Source of the DNA: Megamonas sp. UBA1796
GTDB taxonomy: Bacteria; Bacillota; Negativicutes; Selenomonadales; Selenomonadaceae
DNA length: 44,490 nt
Direction of reading: 5' to 3'
NCBI GenBank assembly: GCA_002319795.1
Contig: DCFU01000041.1
Location: forward strand, 1 to 44,490
Below the pieces are notes generated by a model, which ran no database searches, was not told the origin of the DNA, and saw only the letters and a program-made list of their open reading frames with translations. Shown one piece after another: positions 8,972-17,200 of the stretch; within the stretch, counting starts at the first letter, position 1, and each line of letters starts with the position of its first letter. A program made the translations under genes and the position numbers.

Positions 8972-9000
8972 ATTTTACTATAACCATGGCTGCATGTAAA
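8972..9000 (-). promoter_or_regulatory. sigma70-type (SigA) promoter for the GT2-MT gene
   Basis: The minus strand reads TTTACA (8995-9000), 17 bases, then TAAAAT (8972-8977), each five of six to the consensus. The leader would be about 80 bases. The gene's start at 8885 has AAAAGGAGC upstream. Confidence 0.55.
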
Positions 9001-9008
9001 ATCTCATC

Positions 9009-9056
9009 AAAAAATAAGTATCGCCATGAATCCTTCGGGAATCATTGATTCATGGC
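9009..9056 (-). terminator. Rho-independent terminator after the GT11 gene
   Basis: A perfect 10-bp stem GCCATGAATC/GATTCATGGC (9047-9056 with 9023-9032) is followed on the minus strand, after about 6 bases, by TTATTTTTTG. The GT11 stop codon lies inside the upstream arm. Confidence 0.65.
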
Positions 9057-9904
9057 CGCGAAAAGTATTTTTTCCCTGGGAAATTATTCAGCAAACCTGC
9101 CAAAGCGCTAAAAGAGCTGCTATTTGCAATCAAATATTTACAAAGCGACATCAATTGCAAATCCACATAAGCATTTGCTCCACTATTGCCATGAATCCAG
9201 ACTAAACGATCTGCAACCCCATTCAACCCAAGTTCTGCACTATGGTCTTGACACCAAGCAAGGTCATCCGAAAAAACAAAGTACCGGACAAAGGACACAC
9301 TCTCTTCGACTGCCTGTATCTGGTTAGCAAAATAGTCCGGTGATGCCGTCCATCCTAATGATACCATATCCCCTCGTCGTATATGAACAGCCACCGAATT
9401 ACTGGCTTTTATCATCGCCTGATAATCACGGTTCTTGGTACTGACGATTGCAGGGAATTGCAACTCTTTTCGAATGATCGACTCAATTAAAGAAAAATAT
9501 CGGCTGCCCAGATAATAGCCATGATAATAAACATTTCCATCAAGTTTTGGAGGAAATGCATCTTTCCCAAATTGTATAACTTCCCCTGAAAAAGTAAGTG
9601 TTCCTGATTCAAAAAGTACTTTGAATTCTAATCCCCCATCCAATAATTGCTGAGCAATTCCCATGGGGCCTTTTCTCTGCTTTACCATATAATTCCATAT
9701 GTCCCGATCAAAAAAACCACTAAGGAGCTTAGTTTTAATTCCAAAAAGTCGTTCGAGCTCATAGCCATTATGCGGCACATTCTCTCCATAAAATGCACTG
9801 TCATCAATTATACAAGAATCTGTTGTCGTTATTTCCAGCCAACGAAAAAATATGTACTGGAATACCTGGTTGCCCAGTCCGCCATTCATAAAAGCAATAC
9901 GCAT
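9050..9904 (-). CDS. GT11-family glycosyltransferase (alpha-1,2-fucosyltransferase-like)
   Basis: 284 residues, the usual length for bacterial GT11 enzymes, which transfer fucose from GDP-fucose to galactose or related acceptors. The start MNGGLGNQVFQYIFFR is the GT11 N-terminal motif. AVHIRRGDM (about 172-180) is the HxRRxD donor-binding motif, FVFSDD.AWC is the third conserved block, and LMSLCKYLIANSSSFS is the C-terminal S/N block. There are no membrane segments. GAGGGAG precedes the start with about 7 bases spacing, and the gene follows the 560-residue methyltransferase/GT gene by 27 bases, forming a two-gene unit. Use of GDP-fucose is the family default; other deoxy or 6-modified sugars cannot be excluded. 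Confidence 0.85.
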   Translation of the reverse strand: MRIAFMNGGLGNQVFQYIFFRWLEITTTDSCIIDDSAFYGENVPHNGYELERLFGIKTKLLSGFFDRDIWNYMVKQRKGPMGIAQQLLDGGLEFKVLFESGTLTFSGEVIQFGKDAFPPKLDGNVYYHGYYLGSRYFSLIESIIRKELQFPAIVSTKNRDYQAMIKASNSVAVHIRRGDMVSLGWTASPDYFANQIQAVEESVSFVRYFVFSDDLAWCQDHSAELGLNGVADRLVWIHGNSGANAYVDLQLMSLCKYLIANSSSFSALAGLLNNFPGKKYFSRP

Positions 9905-9931
9905 ATAACATCTCCCTCTGCAAGATAGCTT

Positions 9932-11614
9932 TTATATTTCCGGATTCAGCTCTTCACCATACTCCTTCAAAAAAATTTTCTGATATTTCTTATAAGAAGG
10001 TGCCAATGCTTTTTCTTTAGGCAGATGAATACACCAAAAGTTTGGTTGCTGCGGAATAACCGTCTTGTATCCTTTTCTTTCCAACTCTTTGCATTGGGAA
10101 ATCTCATAAAAATGCCAACCAGTAAAAAGGTCTTCCCTCCATGGCAAATCATATTGTGTAGCCATCAGCAAACCATCAATAGCCTCTACCTCCGCATACG
10201 TTTCCGTTGGTTCCATACACTTTGTATCTGCAATGCTCTCTGCCTCACAGGCATGCAATACACGCCCATAAATCCGCATTCCGTCCCACCATACGCCGCT
10301 TTTAGGCAGCTTGCGACAACCAATAACGCCAAAGGCACCGATGTTTTTTTCGGAAAACAAGACCAGCATATCTGTTATAAAATTTTTATTCACCAACAAG
10401 GTATCCTGATGCAGATAGACCTTATATCTCGCATCCGTTTGGTGCATGCCTTCATTATACCCTGCCGCCATCGACACTGCATTACGAATCCCGATATATT
10501 CTGCCTGCATACCAGGCGGCAGCACCAAATGCCGCAGATATAGCAACGCTTCTTCATAAAGCGTTTCATTATTAACGCAGGTAATAAAAGCCACTTTGCC
10601 ATTAGAAGAGGTCTTATCCACACATGGCACATACGTATGCACGTTGCTTTGAGAAACAAGTTTCACCGAAGCAGCTGCCGACAAGGATAAAAGTTCTTTC
10701 CGTATTATCTCAACTGTTTCAATCTTCTCAGCCTCCTGCAGTAGTTCTTCCATCATTATTTGGCGTTCTGTTTCGGCAGTTGCTTGCCACAGCAAGCGAT
10801 AAAGAGTCCCTCTATACGTAACTGTCTCCTGAATAAAAGATGCCAGATATGCGGGAAATATCTGCTGTTCATCACAATGTTCCCACAGAGCTGCAATATT
10901 TTGCGGACAATCAATAGTAAATTCAATTCTCCGCAGCAAGGTCACAAGCTTTCGGCGCACCAACGGCGTATAAAAGCTTTTTAGTACAGCTATCTCCGGC
11001 ATGGAACGTGCCGCCTTGACCATCCATACTTCTGTTTCCAAATCGTCCTGATAATTTTCAAAACCACAGGTTTCCAATTTTGCAATCAAGCCGTCTGGCG
11101 CATAACGTCTTTCTGGCGCAAAAACAGCGTCCTTGTAGAAGGACGCAAATAAAAGCCGCATCATTTCAGACTTACTGAAAATATGCGTACAAATATGATA
11201 AAAATGCCCTTCCATCAATTCCTGAATAATTTCCCAATGCCGTACATTCAGAAATGTCGTAAGCAGCGAACCAGTCTGCTTGATATAATTGCCAAATCCC
11301 GAGGCAATATCCTGTGGATTTACAGCATTTTCCAGGCAACGCTCCGCCAATATATAGTCAAAAAACTCTTTTTCATAAGGCAGCGGAACTTCCCTGAAGT
11401 CCAAAACCGACCAATGAATATTCAGGCCCTTATACTCCGGGAGTTCCGGAATGTCTGCATCAGCAGTGACAGCATATAAGTCACCATAGGGTATAAGCTC
11501 CCGCAAATCCGGCAGATAGATACAACTTTCTACTACTAACACCCTCAGCTTTTCCTGACTTGAAGTTATAAACTGCAGCAGCCCCCTGTTTCCCTTCTCC
11601 AACAATTCTATCAA
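9932..11614 (-). CDS. Methyltransferase-like domain fused to StrF-type glycosyltransferase
   Basis: 560 residues. The N-terminal part (about 20-200) has the layout of a class I methyltransferase (a VLVVES strand, then FFDYILAERCLENAVNP near the post-II acidic position), but the usual glycine loop is poor, so activity is doubtful. The middle (about 210-335) is helical. The C-terminal part (about 340-560) resembles the StrF/GT2-like family: VAFITCVNNE, GYNEGM, YLHQDTLLVN (DxD-like), IGAFGVIGCR and an FTGWHFYEISQ segment. The start is TTG at 11614, because an in-frame TGA lies just upstream and the next ATG is about 150 codons in; GAGGATGG precedes it. It starts only 8 bases after a strong terminator, so expression may depend on read-through. 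The acceptor is unknown. Confidence 0.7.
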   Translation of the reverse strand: MIELLEKGNRGLLQFITSSQEKLRVLVVESCIYLPDLRELIPYGDLYAVTADADIPELPEYKGLNIHWSVLDFREVPLPYEKEFFDYILAERCLENAVNPQDIASGFGNYIKQTGSLLTTFLNVRHWEIIQELMEGHFYHICTHIFSKSEMMRLLFASFYKDAVFAPERRYAPDGLIAKLETCGFENYQDDLETEVWMVKAARSMPEIAVLKSFYTPLVRRKLVTLLRRIEFTIDCPQNIAALWEHCDEQQIFPAYLASFIQETVTYRGTLYRLLWQATAETERQIMMEELLQEAEKIETVEIIRKELLSLSAAASVKLVSQSNVHTYVPCVDKTSSNGKVAFITCVNNETLYEEALLYLRHLVLPPGMQAEYIGIRNAVSMAAGYNEGMHQTDARYKVYLHQDTLLVNKNFITDMLVLFSEKNIGAFGVIGCRKLPKSGVWWDGMRIYGRVLHACEAESIADTKCMEPTETYAEVEAIDGLLMATQYDLPWREDLFTGWHFYEISQCKELERKGYKTVIPQQPNFWCIHLPKEKALAPSYKKYQKIFLKEYGEELNPEI

Positions 11615-11621
11615 CCATCCT

Positions 11622-11670
11622 CACAAAAAGGCCTTCTGCTAAAACATGATACAAATCAAGCAGAAGGCCT
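11622..11670 (-). terminator. Strong terminator closing the OGT operon
   Basis: A 12-bp perfect stem AGGCCTTCTGCT/AGCAGAAGGCCT (11659-11670 with 11629-11640) is followed on the minus strand by TTTTTG. It lies just after the TPR protein gene and immediately before the 560-residue gene. Confidence 0.85.
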
Positions 11671-11682
11671 GCAATTTATCCC

Positions 11683-12726
11683 TCAATCTTCGCGTAAACG
11701 ATTTAAAAGCGCAAAATCCATTACAGGCATTTTTGATGCATATTGCAATGCTTCTTCAACTTCTCCCTGCTCTGCAGCCAAATACGCCTGATTCCTTAAG
11801 GTAGCAGCATCAAAAGCATCGAGTTCCAATGCCGTATCCAAAAATATTTTTGCTTCAAAAAACTGATTTTTAAAATAGTATGCTCCGGCAAAAGAATTCA
11901 GCAGCTTTATTTTCTCTGCCAACGAAACCTTCTTTTCCAGTATATCCTGTCTTGCGGTCTGCACTGCATCTGATGTATATATATCCTCCGCCTCATTTTG
12001 AGTTTTGGCTTCTGCAGCTTCTATACCATCATATACTGCCTGCATCTTCGGTACAGCTGTTTCTACAGATGCCGTCTGCTCCTCCGGTATTTTATGATTC
12101 TCCATGAGCTGCTGCATTCGCAAAATAGCAGATTGCGCTCTGGCCAACGGATCATCCTCCGTCTCTACAGCTCCATTCTCCTCCACTTCCACAGAGTTTC
12201 TCGGCTGCTCCTGCTGTACGGACTGTATCTCCGACGAATCCAAATGCAGAAAAGCCGCAATATGCGGATAATGTTGCCGCAATTTATCAGCTTCATTACG
12301 TCCATAATATTCCAGAATTTCTGCTATATCACCCTGCATAGCATCACTGAGCAACATATGCCAGCGATCAAGAACAAAATCAAAAATTGCCAGACCATCC
12401 TCCGTACGGTCCTCCAATATACAGAGACGTGCCAACAAGACGCGCGCTTCCAGATGATCTGGTGCATAGGTCAGCGTATTATTAATCCAGTCTGCTGCAC
12501 GCTTATAATCACCTGTCATAAAATAGCATAATGCAGCTTTGTACATTATTTCCGGCTCCGTACAGCTATGCTGGACCAGTTCCGCCACAGTTCCCAAGGC
12601 CTCATCATATGCTTCGTCTGTCATTTGCCGGTCCAGCTTTTGCTTAGCATCCTCGTTATTTCTTTTTATTTCATCTGTTTTATGCTTTAATTGCTGCTTG
12701 GCAAATTTTTTGCTTGTTTTCCCCAT
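11683..12726 (-). CDS. TPR-repeat protein of unknown function
   Basis: 347 residues. The start at 12726 (MGKTSKKF) is chosen because GGGAGG lies 7 bases upstream; a seven-codon longer frame has no site. A basic, charged N-terminal helix is followed by TPR-like helices (about 40-130; EIMYKAALCYFMTGDYKRAADWI is a typical TPR helix pair). Then comes a Glu/Gln-rich linker (about 180-260) and a second TPR set (about 280-345). There is no catalytic domain and no signal peptide. As last gene of the glycosyltransferase operon it may be a scaffold or acceptor-presenting partner for the OGT/GT2 enzymes, whose own TPRs are similar; this is inference. Confidence 0.75.
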   Translation of the reverse strand: MGKTSKKFAKQQLKHKTDEIKRNNEDAKQKLDRQMTDEAYDEALGTVAELVQHSCTEPEIMYKAALCYFMTGDYKRAADWINNTLTYAPDHLEARVLLARLCILEDRTEDGLAIFDFVLDRWHMLLSDAMQGDIAEILEYYGRNEADKLRQHYPHIAAFLHLDSSEIQSVQQEQPRNSVEVEENGAVETEDDPLARAQSAILRMQQLMENHKIPEEQTASVETAVPKMQAVYDGIEAAEAKTQNEAEDIYTSDAVQTARQDILEKKVSLAEKIKLLNSFAGAYYFKNQFFEAKIFLDTALELDAFDAATLRNQAYLAAEQGEVEEALQYASKMPVMDFALLNRLRED

Positions 12727-12790
12727 AATATTTCCTCCCATTCGCATTTACTCCTTATATAATAATACCGCAAAAACTTCAGGAATCCTG

Positions 12791-14275
12791 CTAGGCTTTC
12801 ACCCAATTCTGCCAAATTTCCTCATAAACCTTTTCCACAGCTGCCGTATAAGCAGCACCATTCATAACCGAAGACCGCTCCAGCATAGAACGCAAATTCT
12901 CATGCAGCGTCAGCAGCAGAGTTCTGTCCGATGCCAAAGCGACGGCTTTTTCTATATAATCTGAGATATTATCAGAAGCCAGTTCTCCAATGCCCACATT
13001 TGAAAGCAAGCTGTAGCCAAATCTGGAACCATGGCGTCTGCTATAAAGCGTAATAACAGGGACACTCATATAAAGAGCATCACAGGTGGTCCCCCCCCCC
13101 GGATAGGGATAGGTATCAAGTGCAATATCAATATCCAGATACTCTGGCATATAATTGCGCGAACCCGAACGAATTTCCAGTTCCCTGTCTGTAAAGCCAA
13201 CTTTCTTTGCCCGCTCTGCCAAAAGTCGTTCCTGTTGATGGAAGTTTGGTGTATTTTTTAACACAAGATGGCTGCCTTTAACCCGACGTACAATTTGGAG
13301 CCAAGCCGCCAGGATATCATCGGTGATTTTTGAAAAACAGTTGAAACTACCAAAGACAACATGCTCATGAGGTTTATAAACAAGCTTGCATTGTATACCC
13401 ATTTGAGACGGTGTATAGCAAAGATGCGACGCCGGCAAACGGCAAAGCTTCTCCCTGAACATCTCATCATTTTGACCTGGCGGATCACAATAAACATCCG
13501 TCAAAAAATAGTCCATCGCCGCCAATCCGGTCGTATTGAAATATCCTATACCGGATATCTGCACCGGAGCCGGTTTATAAGCAGCAATGGATAATGTACG
13601 ACCCGTGCCGGAATGGCCCGCCAAGTCAAATAATATATCAATTCCATCTTCATAAATCACCTGCGCTGCTGCCTGCGGTGTCAGACGCGCTAAATTCTTC
13701 CACCCATCAACCAGAGACTTCAACTGTTGTGTCGTCTCATCTTCCTTATTTTTCGTCATATAGCAAAACACCTCATAGCGTTTGCGTGTATAACAGGCCA
13801 ATAACTGAATAGAAAAATAAGTAACCACGTGCTCACGGAAATCTGGGGATATATAACCTATACGCAGTTTTTTCTTATCCTTTTTTACATGCTGAAATTG
13901 CCTGACCGCAGCATAGAAATCATTGTACTGCCAATGCTTCTGCTTCATCTCTGCCTCACTGACATCCGGTAAATGATGTAACAGCAAAAGATATTCGCTG
14001 AAGAGCCGCTGCTGTTCTCCTAACATTTGTCCGCGACAGCTGCGTACCGCCTGCCAAAGGCATTGTACAGCTCTGCGTATGTCCCCCATATTATCATAGC
14101 ATAAAGCATAGGCTTCATACACGCACGCCACTTCCTCCGGCTGAAGCGTGATGCTATGTGTTAAAGCAGCTAATTTATCCAAAGCCAGACGGGTCTGTCC
14201 ATTTTCCTGAAATTGCCGGATTTGACTTATTGCCTTCCCAAATTCCACCGCTGTATCACCGTTCCTCTGCTTCAT
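12791..14275 (-). CDS. OGT/SPINDLY-type O-glycosyltransferase (GT41), single module
   Basis: 494 residues. TPR-like helices (about 15-110) precede a GT41 catalytic region: KLRIGYISPDF (136-146), DLAGHS (217-222), YKPAPVQISGIGY (233-245), FSKITD (314-319, lysine aligned with the catalytic-site lysine of OGT) and DTYPYPGGGTT (387-397). The key residues are intact, so it should be active, transferring a sugar from a nucleotide donor to Ser/Thr in the cytoplasm. It overlaps the triple-OGT gene by 20 bases. The ATG has no clear ribosome site; a GTG nine codons downstream with AGAGGA upstream is an alternative. The PGGG codons lie in a 10-G run (13091-13100), so frame could slip. It is closely related to the modules of its neighbour. 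Confidence 0.88.
   Translation of the reverse strand: MKQRNGDTAVEFGKAISQIRQFQENGQTRLALDKLAALTHSITLQPEEVACVYEAYALCYDNMGDIRRAVQCLWQAVRSCRGQMLGEQQRLFSEYLLLLHHLPDVSEAEMKQKHWQYNDFYAAVRQFQHVKKDKKKLRIGYISPDFREHVVTYFSIQLLACYTRKRYEVFCYMTKNKEDETTQQLKSLVDGWKNLARLTPQAAAQVIYEDGIDILFDLAGHSGTGRTLSIAAYKPAPVQISGIGYFNTTGLAAMDYFLTDVYCDPPGQNDEMFREKLCRLPASHLCYTPSQMGIQCKLVYKPHEHVVFGSFNCFSKITDDILAAWLQIVRRVKGSHLVLKNTPNFHQQERLLAERAKKVGFTDRELEIRSGSRNYMPEYLDIDIALDTYPYPGGGTTCDALYMSVPVITLYSRRHGSRFGYSLLSNVGIGELASDNISDYIEKAVALASDRTLLLTLHENLRSMLERSSVMNGAAYTAAVEKVYEEIWQNWVKA
13091..13100 (-). repeat. G10 homopolymer tract inside the OGT catalytic motif
   Basis: Ten consecutive G on the coding strand encode the glycines of PGGGTT (residues 392-397). 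The paralogous motifs in the neighbouring gene are interrupted by other bases. Gain or loss of one G would shift the frame within the donor-binding region. Confidence 0.9.
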
Positions 14276-17200
14276 TTTGCCAAATAGCCAGATATTTTTC
14301 TTCTAATCCCCTCACATAGGCTGTACTATCCATCAGCCTTGACTTCACCATCATACTCCGCAGATTCTTATGCAGCATATTTAAAAGTTCTCTATCCTGT
14401 GTCAACGCAACAGTCCGTTCTATATATGCCTGATCCGTATCCACAGCCAGCTCGCCCAGACCAATACTTTGTAAAATACTCAGTCCGAACCGCGAGCCAC
14501 GGCGGCTTCCGTAAAGCGATACTACCGGTACTCCCATATAAAGAGCATCACAAGTTGTCCCGCCCCCGGGATAAGGATAGGTATCCAGCGCAATATCAAC
14601 ATCCAGATAGCGCTCCATATAATCAACAGAGGATGGTTCAAAAATGATTCTGTCCATATCAAATTCTAAAGCACACATCCGCTCATATACTTGGTCCACC
14701 GCTGAATCGCTTCCCATCATATGGCACTTAAATAGGATTTTCGCCGCAGGAAGCCGAAGCATGATTTTCTGCCAAATCCGCAGCATATCATCCGTAATTT
14801 TATAATAATGATTGAAAACGCCAAAGAGAATATATCCCCTCTGGCAGCATGGTGCTCCTTCCGAAACCCCAACATCACTGCGTCCCGTATAGCAGAACTG
14901 GCTTGGCAGCCGTAAAAGCTTTTCAGAAAAATATTTCTCATGCAATCCCGGCGGATCGACCCAGCCATCCGTAATAAAATAATCCACGGCCGGTAACCCG
15001 GTTGTAGACATGTACCCCAATCCCGAAAGCTGTACCGCTGCCGGTTTCCATGCCAAAATTGGCAGCCCGCTGTGAGCAGAATGCCCGGCCAAATCAATCA
15101 ATAAATCAATCTCATCCTCATAAATCACCGCAGCGGCTTTTTCATAAGAAAGCTTCGCTATATTCTTCCAGACATCCACCAGCACAACAAGGGCCTTGGT
15201 ATATCCATCACTTGTTTTATTCATCTGATAGCAGTAAACTTCAAAGTTCTGATGATCATAGCACGCCAGCAAGGCATAATAGAAGGAAAACATTACATGC
15301 TTCCGGAAATCAGGAGATATATACCCAATGCGTAATTTTTTATGTGTTCGTCTCCTGCCGCCATGCGTGTAGGGTTGGATACCCTGAAAAAGCATATGAT
15401 ATTTTTCCTGTGCCTTAAATAACGCATCCTCACATACGGGTGCATAATGAAGTGTGAGTAAATATGAACTATAAAGATTGCATTGATCCTGAAAATCATC
15501 TGCATGCTCCCCTGCAGCCAGATACTTGGCTGCAGCTTCGATTGGCTTGACACGCAAAAGAGCCGCCTGCCTTACCAAAGCCTGTGCCTGGAATTCCTCC
15601 CGTCGGCCCTCATCCGCCTTTTCCGCAGCTTCAAAGGCAGCTGCCGCTCCAACAGGATCCATTTGTTCCTGTAATGCTTCTCCCAAAAGCATATACAAAT
15701 TCGCCCGGTTTTCTACATCACATGCCACAGCCCGGCACAGCCAGTAAGCTGCACGTCCAAAGTTCCGGCGTTCCCCATAAGCGAACCCCATGGCTGACAA
15801 TACCTGCACTGGACAGTTCTCCCGACAGACGAGCCTGCCTGCTGCAAGCACTACGCTTTCCCAGTTCTTCTCCGGCAAAGCTGCCAACATGACTTGAAAG
15901 TCCTTTTTTACCCTCGCATCCTGTTCTTCAGCCGGAGCATGCCCCAGTATCCAGGACTGCCATACAGTACTATACAGATTTTCAATCTCTGCCATATATG
16001 CATCCGCCTGCATAACGGGGGACTGCCGCATACGACGCCGTAAAATCTGATGCAAATATCTTAATTGTTTCTGATCTTCAGCCAAGCGGACTGTCAACTC
16101 CACATATTCTTCCAGAGAAAAGGCACAGCACTCTTCCAAACCAATATTTTTCAGCAGACTATATCCAAAACGCGCATTATGACTTGTGCCGACCAGCGTA
16201 ATCACGGGAACTCCCATATAAAGAGCATCGCAGGTTGTTCCCCCTCCCGGGTAAGGGAAGGTATCCAAAGCAATATCCACCTGTGCATATTCCTGAAGAT
16301 ACGGAACGCTGTATCCATCCAGACGGACCCGGTCCATAGGAATACCCTGCTTCTGTATGCGTGCAATAGCTGCTTTTCTGCTGTATTCGTGGTCAAATAC
16401 ACTGCTTTTCAAAAACAGCCATGCGTCCGGCAACCGAAATAAAATCTGGCTCCATAAGTTCAGCATGTCATCTGTCACCTTGGTAAAATTATTGAAGCAG
16501 CCAAAAGTAATATGTCCCGCCATTCGATAAGGCGCAGGCGAACTTGCACCGGGTGCATCATGCCACATATAGCAAAAGTGACTCTGTGGCAGCCGCAGCA
16601 GTTTTTCCGTAAAAAAACGATCATTCTGTCCCTGCGGATCAAGATAATTATCTGTGAGGAAATAATCTACCGTATCCAAGCCCGTAGTATTGAAGTAACC
16701 TACGCCGCATATCTGTACAGGTGCCGGCTTATAAGCTAGTACCGGCAGGCAGTTATCCTTGGTATGCCCAGCTAAATCTACCAGTATATCAATTTCATCT
16801 TTATAAATCCGCTCTGCTACCTCTGCGGCTTTCACGCCCCGAATATTATACCAATGATCTACCGCAGCAGCAAATTCAAGGCTGGCAGCGTCCTCCTCAC
16901 AATTGGCATAACAGCTTACCTCGAATCTCTCATGATCATAATTTTTAAAAAACGCATAGCTGAAAAATGCCACCACATGGAAACGGATATCTGGTGAAAT
17001 ATATCCGATGCGAAGCTTTGTATGGCGTTCCTCCCGTTTATGTACATACTGCTGTATATCACAGAACAATGCATTATATTTTTTGGCAGCTTCATACATA
17101 AATGCACGATCATATGATAAATAATGCAATGTAAAAAGATAATTACTATAGTCTGCAGCCTTTTCCGCCAACTCTTCTCCGCATTGACATGCCTCCAGAT

